NCBI RefSeq assembly: GCF_023065955.2 | Contig: NW_026622874.1 | Coordinates: 6,492,001-6,556,000 of the forward strand | DNA from: Ursus arctos | Taxonomy: Eukaryota; Chordata; Mammalia; Carnivora; Ursidae | Direction: 5' to 3' | DNA length: 64,000 nt | Shown: positions 44,044 to 59,993 of the stretch, one piece after another | Layout: the number at the start of each line of letters is the position of its first letter | Position numbering within the stretch: the first letter of the stretch is position 1 | Position numbers and translations under genes: made by a program | Notes under the pieces: generated by a model | What the model was told of the DNA's origin: nothing | Seen by the model: only the letters and a program-made list of their open reading frames with translations | Database searches by the model: none

Positions 44044-46020
44044 ACACTGGAAAAAAATGAAAATAAGTGACAATGCAGGGCGGCACGTGGGGCTGGAGGA
44101 CGAGGTAGAACTTTCCTCTCTTGCTCGGCACACTTTTGTTTTTGCTCAAGGACCCCTGCCCAGACGACAAATAATGCAAGATTCACACATAATTCAAATT
44201 TGTCATTAGCCATATTTAAAGAGTCAAGAGAAATGTAAAATTAATTTCAGTCGTATATTCTCTTTGACCCCATAGTCCCAAAATATTATCACTTCAGCAT
44301 GTAATGAATATAAAGGAATTACGAATGAGATCTTTTCCTTCATTTTTTTTCCTACCGAGTCTTCAAAATTCACTGTGCACTTACACTCGACAGCACATCT
44401 CTGTTCAGCTGTGCTCAGTAGTGTATGTTCTTGTGGCCGCCGTATCAGAGAGCGGGTCTGAATCCGCCACAAAAAGGACGTACATCATGTGGGAAATATG
44501 AAAACTGTATGAATAAAATACATATAGATAACACTTCATCCTTGCAAACAAATTAGGGTACAGTGCGTCCATAAAAAGATTTCAAACTCTGTGTGTGTGT
44601 GTGTCCCGCAGGACACAGCCCAAATGGTACACAGGGACAAGTGATGGCCTCTTGATTGGGGAGGGATGGAGAGGAAGAAAAATTCTCACTCATCATTCTA
44701 TTTAAGTCATGTTAATCATTTTTGTTTGTTTACCTTTATCAAAAGAGAATCACAGTAAATTCCTTGAGCTCATCCAGAACTTCGGTCTCTCACACCCTGT
44801 ACCCCTGCAAGACAGCAGGGTGTGGGCTCAGGGGTCCCGTGGGCATCCCTTTGCAGATGAGAAGGTAGAGATGTGGCATGTGCCAGGGTCACAGGGCTGT
44901 GGGCACATGAGTAGCCAAACATCAAAAATAAAAGAAACTACTAGAATCAGAAGTTAGGATTTGGTGCTGGATTGGGTGTGAGACAGAAGAGAGAAAAGAG
45001 TCAAGTTGACCCCAAGGTGTTTGGTCTAAGCAGTGGGGGAACCGGGGACCACATCCTGCGTGGGCAGTACTAAGGGCGGTTTTGGACATCACGAGAGGAA
45101 CATTTAAGACATCCAAGCAAAAATACTGAGTCGGCAGTGGGATCTAGCTGGCTCTCCTTCGGGTTCTAGGGCAGGAATTCCTAACCCTTGTGGGTGCCCA
45201 GGACCCCTTTGACGGTCCAGTGAAGTCCGTGGACCTCTACTGCGGTGGCAGCTCCCATAGACACATCAGGCATGGTATCCCCGAAGTCACGAAAGAGAAA
45301 AAGCCTCACAGACCAAATTAAGATGCTTGAACTACAGGGTTCATTGAATCAGTTTGAAACCCTGATTTAAACTTCCTGCAGAAAGAGACACAACATGGGG
45401 TCGATGACACACGCAGGACCGGGTAGAGGCTAGGTAGAAGACACACCATCTAAATCCAGGGTTAGGCAATGTTTGTATGTCCGTATGTTCTGTTGCTCTC
45501 CACTGCATTGGCCAAACAGTGGGGTTACGAATACCAGAGCCAAGGGTGCTCAAGGCCACTCTAAGTGCCTGGAGGCCACTCGCAGAGACCCGGGGGCAAG
45601 TGTGCCAGGCCACAGCTGTAGCTCGCCAGTTAGCCTGCTGAACAGACAGGGTTTATCTGCAATTCTTGGGCAGGGCGTACGGGAGCCAGAATGGGACCAT
45701 GCTGTTAGCACCAATGAGTGAACCCAGAGGTCGAACGATCCTGTCTTTTGATTTGGTTACTCCCTAAGTAAAATTATTTTATGTTTCATCACATACCCCT
45801 TATTCTATTCACCTTCGACACCACTAACACACCTAACTTAAGATTCCTGCCTGTGCCTCACGACGAGCTTGCCTACTCAATACTCAACATCACCTCTCTT
45901 GCTACTAGCTTTCTTCTTTATGCTGGACACACTTCATGAGTTTCATCGCTCCTATTGATTTTTGTCTGCTCTAGCAGAACTCAACACTCACATACAGCAC
46001 ACTCCACTGTAATGTTTTAT
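44044..46020. other. Unique intergenic DNA with hAT-like and (TG)n pieces
   Basis: About 2 kb. A (GT)n run lies at 44590-44603. 45165-45265 ('caggaattcctaacccttgt', 'gcccaggacccctttgacgg', 'agtgaagtccgtggacctct') matches the terminal part of a hAT-Charlie-type nonautonomous DNA transposon. Nothing else recognised. Confidence 0.45.
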
Positions 46021-46126
46021 TTTTGTATTTTTTTCTAAGCAGGCTGCCTGCCCAAGGTGGGGCTTGAACTCATGACCCTGACATCGAGTCACACTCTCTA
46101 CTGACTCAGCCAGCCAGGCGCCCTGT
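46021..46126 (-). mobile_element. Short tRNA-Lys SINE, antisense
   Basis: 'tctaagcaggctgcctgccc', 'ggggcttgaactcatgaccc', 'tgactcagccagccaggcgc'. 'cactgtaatgtttta' (46005) and 'cactgtagctttta' (46129) form a degraded duplication. Confidence 0.8.
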
Positions 46127-46138
46127 TCACTGTAGCTT

Positions 46139-46312
46139 TTATTTTATTTTATTTTTTTAAGATTTATTTATTTATCTTAGAGCGGGGGAAGGGCAGAGAG
46201 AGAAAGAATCTCAATCCAATTCCCCGCTCAGAGCAGAACCCGACCCCAACATCACAACCCCAGGGAAATCAAGAGCCGGACACTGAACTCACTGAGCCAG
46301 CCAGGCACCTCC
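46139..46312 (-). mobile_element. SINEC, antisense, nearest to the PARP1 CpG island
   Basis: (TTTTA)n start, 'aagatttatttatttatctt', 'ccaattccccgctcagagca', 'gagccagccaggcacctcc'. It ends about 130 bp before the GC-rich promoter region, marking the edge of transposon-tolerant DNA. Confidence 0.9.
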
Positions 46313-46443
46313 TCCCCTGCCATGTTTTAAGTGACTAAACTAAAATGCACTGGATTAAAACTGAAACCAGTTCTGTAAAGACATAACTGTTCAGCAGCAG
46401 GTTTTCCAAAACCCGCAATTTCAAGTACCGAGGAGCTTGTTAG

Positions 46444-51695
<5,252 letters not shown>

Positions 51696-51904
51696 TAGAG
51701 ACCAGGGACGCGGCAGGTGTCCTCCCCAGGCCCCAGCTGGGCAGCTTCTCTGGGGCCTTTTCTGAGAGAGTGTTTGCCTGCCCCCCCCCCCCGCCCCGTG
51801 TCTCCCAGGCGCGCACGTAAATAACGGAGCCAGTGTGTGATTTCGGCGGCGCCTCGTCGACTTGCCTATGGCAGGGTGTTTGTTTTTTAAGGTGCTTGAG
51901 TTGG

Positions 51905-52038
51905 AGCTTTTATTTATTTATTTATTTTTGTTCTTAAAGGTTTATTTCTAAGTTATCTTTACACCCAATGTGGGGCCTGAACCCACAACCCCAAGATCAT
52001 GAGTTGCTGCTCCTCCAGCTGAGCCAGCCAGGCGCCCC
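51905..52038 (-). mobile_element. Short tRNA-Lys SINE, antisense to PARP1
   Basis: (TTTA)n start, 'taaaggtttatttctaagtt', 'tgtggggcctgaacccacaa', 'gatcatgagttgctgctcct', ending 'gagccagccaggcgcccc'. 'gagctttt' and 'tagctttg' may be the remains of a duplication. Confidence 0.88.
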
Positions 52039-52300
52039 AGAAATGTAGCTTTGAAGTCTGTTGCAGTTTTCTTCTTAATAGACTTTTTTTTTTTCCCTAG
52101 CATTTGTAGGTTCACAGCAAAATGAAGCAGAAAGTGCGGAGAGTTGGTGTGTGTCTCCTGCCCCCACGCACACAGGGCCTCTCCCTGTCTCCCTCCAGAG
52201 CGATGCGTGTGTTACAGTGGCCCTCTCGTCATCACCCCAGGTCGCTAGGTTCAGGGTTCAGTGCACGTTGTACGGGTTTGGACAGTGTTCACCAAACAGC

Positions 52301-52804
52301 GGTTGACTCTTGAACAGCATGGGTCTGAACTGAACGCTGGCTTCTGTGTGGATCTTAGGAAGTTCAGTACGTTACTGTCGATGTTTCCTTTTCATAATGG
52401 TTTTCTTAACATTTTCTTTTCTGTAATCTGTGGGGAGTACGATATTTATTTATTTTTTTTTTAAGATTTTATTTATTTATTCGACAGAGATAGAGACAGC
52501 CAGCGAGAGAGGGAACACAGCAGGGGGAGTGGGAGAGGAAGAAGCAGGCTCCCAGCGGAGGAGCCTGATGTGGGACTCGATCCCATAACGCTGGGATCAC
52601 GCCCTGAGCCGAAGGCAGACGCTTAACCGCTGTGCCACCCAGGCGCCCCGGGAGTACGATATCTAATACACGTAACAGGATGCATCGGTTACCGGTGGGG
52701 CTTCTGGTGAATGGTAGGCTGTAAGGAGTTAAGGTTCAGGGGCATCAGGTTACACGCAGTTTCAGTGCACGAGGGGGTCCGCACCCCAGCCCCGCTTTGT
52801 TCGA
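52301..52804 (+). mobile_element. MER2-like (pogo/Tigger) nonautonomous DNA transposon inside the L1
   Basis: Starts 'ggttgactcttgaacagcat' and 'gggtctgaactgaacgctgg', passes 'ttcttaacattttcttttct', then after the SINE 'catcggttaccggtggggct' and 'tgaatggtaggctgtaagga', which follow MER2. The right terminal inverted repeat is poorly preserved. It is split by the SINEC at 52450-52649. Confidence 0.6.
52450..52649 (-). mobile_element. Bear-type SINEC, antisense to PARP1, inside the MER2-like element
   Basis: T-run, 'agattttatttatttattcg', 'acagagatagagacagccag', 'ctcgatcccataacgctggg', ending 'gtgccacccaggcgcccc'. Duplication gggagtacgatat-t/c-ta at 52433 and 52650. It is the youngest layer of the three-element stack. 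Confidence 0.95.
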
Positions 52805-54689
52805 GTGTCAGCGGAGCTGGGGTCATTCACACGCAGCCTCGTCACGTTGGCTTCTTCACTCGGAGACGAGCAGGCACTGCGGGTCCTCCGTGTCTCTTCA
52901 TGGCTTGATGGCTCCGTTCGTTGCAGCGCCGAATAATAGTGCGTTCTCTGGATGGACCACGGTCTGTTCGTTCACCTGCGGAAGGGCATCTTGGTTGCTT
53001 CCAAGTTTGGGAAATTGCAAATAAAGCTGTCGTACACATCCATGTGCAGGTTTTTGTGTGGACATAGCTTTTCAGCTCATTTGGGTGGGTTCCAAGGACC
53101 GTGATTGTTCATCGTTCCGGGAGGAGTATGTTTCCTTTTGGGGGAAACCAGCAAACCGTCTCCCTCAGTGGCTGCCCCGGTTTGCATTCCCTCCAGCGTT
53201 TGGTGGTGTCCGTGATCGGGATTCTGGCCGTTCTGATAGGCATGTTAGAGGTATCCTGGGTTGATTTGCAATCCCCTGATGTCCTCCAATGCGGAGCACC
53301 TTTTCGTGTGTTTGTGGCCGTCTGAATCTCTTCTTTGGGGAGGAGTCTGGCTATTTTGCCCTTTGTTGATTTTCTTACCGCTGAGTTTTAGAGTGGCTCG
53401 TCTGTGTTGGATCGCAGTCCTTTATCAGCTCTGTCTTTTGCAAATCTCTTGTCCCTGTCTGTGGCTTGTCTTCTCCGCAGTATCTGGCACAGAGCAGAAG
53501 TCCCCAGTTTTAAGAAGTCCAGCTTACCAAATCTTTCTTTCCTGGACTGTGTCTTCGGTGTTGTGTCTAAACGTCATCGCCACACCTAGGTCAGCCAGGT
53601 CTTTCTCCTGTTTCACATTCTGGGAGCTTTATAGTATGGTTTCCTTTTTAGATGAATTTTGTAAAGGAGATGAAGTCTTCATCTAGATTCATTTTGTGTG
53701 CGGATGTCCAGTTCACCACTTGTTGGAAATTGCCTTTCCTCCATTATATAGTGTTTTCTCCTTTGTGAGATGTCAGTGACTGGGGGGTGGTATATTTCTG
53801 GGGTCTGTTCTGGTCTGTTTATCAGGTTGTCTATCCTGCCAGTACCCGACTGTCTTCGTGGTAAGTCTTAAAGTCGGATGGTGTCAGTCTCGGTCTTTTC
53901 TTCTTCAATATCGTGTTGGCCGTTCGGGGTCTTTTTCTTCCATGTGAACTCGAGTCAGCTTGTTGATACCCACAGACCTAACTTGTTCGAGATGCCTTTA
54001 CATTTTAAATCGTTTTTAATCACTTGTTGAAGATCTGAGACTGCGTTCTCGTTTGTCTGCCTTCTAAGCTGACCCCACTGAGCCCGTTCTCGTGACGCCG
54101 GGCTGTCGCGCAAACGGCCACCGGCCTTTGCCTGTGCTAAACTGTTCTCCCTGTCCTCGCCTCAGCGTGTTTGCCCCCTGCTGCTGCTGGTCTGTGGAAG
54201 CTGAGAGGTCAGTGACACTGCTCACACTCGTGAGTAAAAATACCAGCGAATTTGCCAAGAAACGGTCCGGAGGGTGAGGGTGTCAGTTTGCGCTGGGGGC
54301 AGGTGTAACAAGTTCTTCTCGTTCTCTGGTCATTTTCCCTTTTGTGTTCAGGTTAGTGGGGGTTGTTTGTTTAGGGATATGTCCCTTCTAGCTACAATTT
54401 ACGTGTATCAAACTAGATCATTTTATAATATGAAAAGGCACAATAGGTTTGCTGTAGCTGTGTTCCGCTTGCGAGACATCTTAAGTCCTAAAGTTAACAT
54501 AATACCTGCTAGTTGTCCAGGGATTTTTGTATCCAAGAGCCTGATATAATAGACGGAGCCACACAAGAAGTTTACATCTTCCCAGATCCTGTGATTCCAA
54601 GATGACGACCATTGGTCTTTGGGGTGTCTCCCTAGGAATTTTCTATTCAAATACTGATTCACGTGTGTGCTGTGTTTTTTCTTTCCCGT

Positions 54690-55465
54690 AGAATTGGGAT
54701 TCTAAGTGTCACTCTTTCAGACGCTCGGTCACTTTGTGTGGGTGGTAAAACACACGTCCACCATCCGAGCAGTGTTCCAGTGTGCTTCGTCTGCATGACC
54801 CACACTCACACTGTTGTTCAACCATCACCCTGTCCACCTCCAGAACATTCTCATCTTCCCAGCCTGCAGCTCCATGCCCAGTTCACAGTAACTCCCCGTT
54901 TCTCCTCCCACTCTGTGATTTCTGCCTGAGTGGGACTCCGGGTGCCTCCTGGGAAGGGAATCACACGGGGTTTGTCCTTCTGGGACTGGCTTGTCTCCCT
55001 TGGCGTGTGTCCTTGGGGTCGTCCATGCTGTCAGCCCACGGCATGGATACGCCAGTTTGTTATCTGTCCCCCCATCAAGGGACGTTCGAGTTGTTTCTAC
55101 CCTTGGGCGATTACAAGTGGTGTTGCTTGTGGACATTGGTGTGCAAGTACCTGGTCCAGACGCCGCTCTCCATGCTCGTAGGTCACGGCCGGAAGGGGAG
55201 CTGCTGGATCATGTAGTTCCGTTTAGCGTTCTGTGTACCTGCCCTACTGTGTTCTGGAAGGGCTGTGCGATTGTGCGTCCCGGCCAGCAGTACACGGCTT
55301 CCGGTTCCCCTGCATCCTTGCCAGCGCTTTAGTGTCTGAGGGGGTGCGTGTGTCTGTGTGGTTCTTGTTTTCCTTTTTTTCGTAATACCCATCCTAAGGT
55401 GTTCTCTCATGTGATTTTGATTTGCATTTTCCTAGTGACATTGACCTACGTACTGTGTTTTACAA
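54690..55465 (-). mobile_element. Second L1 3' end, antisense to PARP1
   Basis: 'ttgttcaaccatcaccctgt', 'tctcatcttcccagcctgca', 'atgctgtcagcccacggcat', 'ggccggaaggggagctgctg', 'gatcatgtagttccgtttag', 'cttgccagcgctttagtgtc', 'aatacccatcctaaggtgtt' and 'gtgattttgatttgcatttt' follow a reversed L1M 3' region. It is CpG-richer than typical old L1. Confidence 0.78.
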
Positions 55466-55479
55466 TTTAATATTTACTC

Positions 55480-55668
55480 TCTTTTAAGAGTTATTTATTT
55501 CAGAGAGGGTATGTGATCAGGGGGAGAGGCAGAGGGAGAGAGAATCCCAAGCAGGCTCCTCACTGAGCTCGGAGCCCGACGTGGGGCCCAGTCTCACGAC
55601 CCTGAGACCATGACCCTGAGCTGAAACCAAGAGTCAGCCGCTCAACCCACGAAACTACCCAGGCGCCC
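55480..55668 (-). mobile_element. SINEC, antisense to PARP1
   Basis: 'ttttaagagttatttatttc', GA body, 'ggagcccgacgtggggccca', 'ccatgaccctgagctgaaac', ending 'aactacccaggcgcccc'. Duplication atatttactctttt / atgtttactctttt around 55465 and 55671. Confidence 0.92.
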
Positions 55669-56324
55669 CTGATGTTTACTCTTTTCACGTTAAGAATTGT
55701 GAGTTTGTATCATTTTTAAAATATGCAGTATTCATTTATTGAGGTTTGCTACATTTTGTGCTTCGTTCACGACCTTTGACATCGACGTCCTCTCACCCTT
55801 GTGCGGGAGCCCCGTGCCCAGTGGAGACGCTGAGAGGTGAGCTTACGGGGCCGAGGCCAGGCCAAGGGCAAATGAGCCAGGGTTCAGCTCCAGACGGCCT
55901 GTCCTTCGAGGCTGCACTCTCACGCGTTTTGCTACGTTGCAGATGGAGCTGCTGCAGACTTCCTGTCCAGCCTGGGCACCTGTCCAGCTGTGTCTTTAAT
56001 TCCAAGAAGCAGGATGGCGGCTCGAAGAGATGACCCCGAGGCTTCTGTTTGTGTCCCATTGCCTTCCAGTAGGCTTGCATCCCCTGCACTGGCACCACGC
56101 GTGCGCAGATGCCCGCGTCAAGTATTTCCGCTCCTCTTCCCTTGGCTCCGGGTGGGGTGGCATGTTTTGTCACATTTGGTAGTCAGTTTTATTAATGTGA
56201 TATTCGTAGGTGTCCTTGCCTCATCCTTGAGGGCATTTTGTGTTTTTCATAATGAAACAAAGGTACAAATTTTTTTGTCATACCTTTTGCAAATATATTT
56301 ACCAGTTTGACTTTTTAATATATG

Positions 56325-56445
56325 TAAAGACTTTTTTTCTTTTAATACAAAGTTTTGTTTTTAAGTAAACTCTACCCCTAACATGGGGCTCGAACTCACG
56401 ACCCCGAGATCAAGAGTTGCCCGCTCCACCCACCAGCCAGGCTGC
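56325..56445 (-). mobile_element. Short tRNA-Lys SINE, antisense to PARP1
   Basis: T-run, 'taagtaaactctacccctaa', 'catggggctcgaactcacga', 'ccccgagatcaagagttgcc', 'accagccaggctgccc'. It lacks the CT-rich body, as in the older short form. Confidence 0.85.
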
Positions 56446-57811
56446 CCTTGGACGTGTTTCTTTGAAGTGCGTTTGTATGTTTTGCTGCATCGAAGCTTCA
56501 TCCGGGAGTAAATGTCCTGTACTCGTGTCTGTCTGCTCACTTGCAGTTTCTGGTTCTGGTCTGATTTTTCAGTTTTTCATCCGGGATTTTTTTTAATGAT
56601 TTATGTGACTTTTGAGAAATGTGGGCAGTCATGTAACACACCCCATGGAGTTAGGGAACATTTCTCTTCCCCCCAGAAGGTTCCTTGTGCTCTGTTACCC
56701 TCCCCACCTGGGAGGCCAGGCTCTGATGTCTGTCCCCGTGGATTAATTTTGTGTGACTTAGGATTTCAAGAAGCAAAGGAGTAGCGTGGACGTCTCCCAT
56801 AACCTCCTTCCGCTCAGCACCACACCCGTGAGACACAGGCTGCCTCGCGTGTCACCCTTTGTGCTTTGGATTGCGGAGGGTAGTCCTCCAGTAGATCACC
56901 GCTGAGCCGGCCTTCCGTTGCCAGCTTCGCGCTGCTACAAATACAGCTGCTGTTCTCGTTCGTGTGCGCGTCGCTGCGCCACCCGCGCTCCTGCTTCTCC
57001 GGGGTGAGCACCTCGGGACAGAGCGGCGGAGTGTCCGTAGGTCTCCGTTCCGCTGTTTAGGGAAACTGCTGGACTGTCTTTCCGAGTCGCCCCATTTCCC
57101 ATCCCACCAGCGCCGGGCACAGGCGCTCGTCAGTACCAGCCACCGATGCGTGTGCGGCGAGAGCACGTCGTGCTTTCAGTTTGCAGTAGTCGTCGTCTTG
57201 AGTTGTAAGGGTTCGTAGAATATTCTAGGTTGAAGTCCTTTATCAGGTACCAATGTGAATGCCTTCTCTCATTCTGGGCCTTGCCTTTTGTCTAGTTACT
57301 GGCAGTGGTTGATTTTTTCCCCCTCTCTTTCTCTTTTTCGTTAGTGCCGTCAGCCTCCTGAGAAGTCTTTGCCTGTTCCAAGATTGTGACGATACTTCCT
57401 TTGCTTTCTTCTGGAAGTTTTGTGGGTCTGGCATTCATGTTTGGTTTCTGATCAGTCTTAAAAGAATGTTCGTGTTAGGTGTGAGGAGGGGGTGGTTTTT
57501 TTGTTCTTTTCCACGTGGCTACCATGTTGTTCCCATACCATTTGTGAAAAGACTTCGTTAAGACCAGGTGACTGCATGACTGTGGGTGTGTCTGGACTCT
57601 GGACCCCTTGGCTGGTTTGTCTGCCAGCACCCCACTGTCTTAGCTCCTACAACTTTGTGGGACATCGTGAAATCACATAGCGTGAATCTTCAGCTTTGTT
57701 CTTTTTCAATATTGTGTTGACCTTTCTAGGTCCTTTGTAGTTCCTTACAAAAATTGTGGTAAACTTAGTGATTTCTTGCCCAAACAGGCTTGCTAGGTTT
57801 TTTGTTTGTTT

Positions 57812-58012
57812 GTTTTTTAAGATTTTATTCATCCGCTTGACAGAGAGCAAGAGAGCACAGGCAGGGGGAGCAGCGGAGGGAGAGGGAGAGGCAGGCTCCC
57901 GGCTGAGCAGGGAATCCGATGTGGGCCTGGATCGCAGGACGCTGGGATCATGACACCAGCTGAAAGCAGTCGGTCACTCAACCTGCTGAGCCACTCAGGC
58001 CCCCTCCCTGCG
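57812..58012 (-). mobile_element. SINEC, antisense to PARP1, inside the third L1
   Basis: (GTTT)n start, 'aagattttattcatccgctt', 'gacagagagcaagagagcac', 'ctcccggctgagcagggaat', ending 'gctgagccactcaggccccc'. Divergent head and body indicate an older copy. Confidence 0.92.
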
Positions 58013-58051
58013 ACTTTGACTGGCATCACGTGGAATCGGGATCAAAGTGGA

Positions 58052-58071
58052 TTGACGTATCGATACGTCAA
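58052..58071. repeat. 20-bp perfect palindrome
   Basis: ttgacgtatcgatacgtcaa reads identically on both strands, centred on an ATCGAT core, with a TGACGT and an ACGTCA half-site (CRE half-sites). Outer inverted repeats ggattgac (58049-58056) and gtcaatcc (58080-58087) extend the symmetry with a gap. It sits in degraded antisense L1 sequence in PARP1 intron 2. Confidence 0.9.
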
Positions 58072-59065
58072 CAAATGGAGTCAATCCATAAACGTGAAGT
58101 AACTCCATTTACTTAGGCCTTCAATTTCACACTGTCCCAAAGTTTTCAGGCAGAAGATTCGTGTGTCTTGCTAAATCTGTTTCTAATTGTTCTGTGTGTT
58201 TATTTACACTGGAGCGTGGTTTAATTTCTTTTTTAAGTATGTTTATTGTTCACATATAGGAACATTTTATATGTCGACCTTGCACTGTCCAGATTTGCTC
58301 AATTCATTTAACGGTAGAAGTAGTTTTTTGCACAGTCAAGTCCCTACAGGTAGAGGTGACTTTACCTTTCTTTTCCAAGCTTACACTTTTTGTCTCTTTT
58401 TCTTGCCTTAATGGTACTTGGCTCGAGCCTCCAGTACAATGTTGAATGGATGTGGTTGGGGAAGACAGCCTTGTCTTGTTCCAGATCTTAAGACAGAAAC
58501 ATTCAGTCTTGGACTTACTTTTATATAAGAAAAGACTCTCCTTTGTTCCTGGATGCTTGGCTGTTTATCCCCAGGGCTCCTTGCTGAATGACCCCAGCTT
58601 TCCCCACTGATTTAGAAATGCCGCCTCCCTGCATGCTTCTTACTTGCAGTCCTCTTTCTGTATGAAGACACTCCCTATCCTTTCACTTCACGTAACTTTG
58701 ATGCCGAGAAGGAGCCCGGAAATCAGAAGGTGGCGTTTGAATGTAGCTGAGGGCGTGGCTTTCATGATAAGCGCTAAGGAAGCACTTTCCACAGTGAGGG
58801 GGTGGACCCAGGGCAGTGATGGAGCCGGAGGGTGACACAGGCACCCGCGGGCACCGAGCTGTTTCGAGAGCCTGTCCGCGGAAGGGTTGTCTTCTATAGC
58901 CAGAAAAGCAGCTGTGTTAGGCACAGCTGTTGGAGGCAGACGCAGGAGAGCTGGGCCAGTCGCAGTCGCCCGGACACGAGGTGTCCCGGCGGAGGGGTTC
59001 GGGGGTTCGGGGTCTCCGGAGCCGCCCTGAGGCTGAACGCGGCGCTGCTGTGTTCCATCCTTCAG

Positions 59066-59181
59066 GCAAAGGCCAGGATGGAGGTGGCGGCAAGACGGAC
59101 AAGACGCTGGCGGACTTCGCGGCCGAGTATGCCAAGTCCAACAGAAGCACCTGCAAGGGCTGCATGGAGAAGATAGAGAAG
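59066..59181 (+). CDS. PARP1: PARP1 coding exon 3 (residues 96-134, start of zinc finger 2)
   Basis: Acceptor ccttcag|gcaaag, donor gaag|gtgagc, 116 nt. Two bases complete Gly96, then 38 codons follow. It encodes the inter-finger linker and the first half of zinc finger 2 with ligands Cys125 and Cys128 in [13 protein letters not shown]. Finger 2 binds DNA tightly but is less needed for catalysis than finger 1. The linker reads [18 protein letters not shown]. It is Gly-richer than the human sequence as I remember it, in a stretch known to be variable, while [11 protein letters not shown] is conserved. Confidence 0.97.
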
Positions 59182-59778
59182 GTGAGCCCGGAGGAGGGGG
59201 TCTGGAGAAGAGCAGATACGGGGGCTTTGGGGGCTAGCGCAGCCCTGGCGGTTAAGCGTCACGTGACCATCTCACAGGCTCGGAACTCCTGAGAATGTCC
59301 AGCCTGGACTCAAAGCTGGTCCACGAGGCTGCACGGGGTTCTAGTGTGTGGAGTTATTGCCGCTCTGAGGGAGGGGCCTTCATATGTAAAAAGGCAGCGG
59401 CGGGGATGGCAGAAAAGCCCGCTGGAGTGGGGGCCTGGTGGGGGGTGGACCCGTCCTAGGTGGTGTTCCAAGGCCAGCTCTGCTTACGTCAGCTCGGGGC
59501 CAGCAGAACATTATCAGGGAAGAGGTAGCACGTCCTCATGGGCCCAGGTAGGTGGGTGGGTGGGTGGAGTTGACCCCATTTAAAACGGGGGTGCTGAGGC
59601 TTAGGCTAGCACACAATCCTGGGTGGGAGAAAGCAGTCCGAGGCTGCTGGCAGCCCTCGCGGTACCCTTGGACCTGAAGCCCCGCTGGGTGGGGTGCTGA
59701 CTGGCCCCTGTGTCCCCCAGGTCACCGATGTCACCATTCTTCTTGTCTTCTTGGTACCACGTGTGGTTCTTCCTGCAG
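59182..59778 (+). other. PARP1: PARP1 intron 3
   Basis: 597 bp, donor gtgagc, acceptor 'gtggttcttcctgcag'. No SINEC. A (GGGT)n run lies at about 59551-59566, and 'ccccatttaaaacgggggtg' may be a MIR scrap. Confidence 0.85.
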
Positions 59779-59993
59779 GGCCAGATACGCCTGTCCAAGA
59801 AGATGCTGGACCCAGAGAAGCCCCAGCTGGGCATGATCGACCGCTGGTACCACCCGAACTGCTTTGTGAAGAACAGGGAGGAGCTGGGCTTCCGGCCCGA
59901 GTACAGCGCCAGCCAGCTCAAGGGCTTCGGCCTCCTCACCGCCGAAGATAAGGAAACCCTGAAGAAGCAGCTCCCGGGAGTCAAGAGTGAAGG
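59779..59993 (+). CDS. PARP1: PARP1 coding exon 4 (residues 135-205, rest of zinc finger 2)
   Basis: Acceptor ctgcag|ggccag, donor gaagg|gtgggt, 215 nt, leaving two bases of Gly206. It encodes [20 protein letters not shown] followed by the remaining finger 2 ligands His159 and Cys162 in [18 protein letters not shown]. Leu151 and Ile154, the base-stacking pair of finger 2 in the human structure, are present. The donor lies in a run of GGGT repeats, so neighbouring GT positions exist. Only the GG|gtgggt choice keeps the frame to exon 5 (GG|A AAG AGG). Confidence 0.97.

Larger units (their letters stand above)
52092..54060 (-). mobile_element. L1 (L1M) 3' end and ORF2, antisense to PARP1, split by other elements
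   Basis: Left part 52092-52300 begins with the 3' UTR ('gcatttgtaggttcacagca', 'aaatgaagcagaaagtgcgg'). It resumes at about 52805 with 'ttggcttcttcactcggaga', 'tctcttcatggcttgatggc', 'cttggttgcttccaagtttg', 'gtgtggacatagcttttcag', 'cctttatcagctctgtcttt', 'tgtggcttgtcttctccgca', 'ggatgtccagttcaccactt' and 'tcttcaatatcgtgttggcc'. This is the reverse of an L1 ORF2 3' half in correct order over about 1.5 kb. It has many stops and is not coding. Confidence 0.88.
56890..58530 (-). mobile_element. Third L1 (ORF2 region), antisense to PARP1, split by a SINEC
   Basis: 'caaatacagctgctgttctc', 'gttgaagtcctttatcaggt', 'ttgccttttgtctagttact', 'ctgccagcaccccactgtct', 'ttctttttcaatattgtgtt' to 57808, then after the SINE 'tttgactggcatcacgtgga', 'tttgtctctttttcttgcct', 'cagtacaatgttgaatggat' and 'cttgtcttgttccagatctt'. 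This is reversed L1 ORF2 in the right order, degenerated. The 20-bp palindrome at 58052-58071 lies inside it. Confidence 0.82.
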
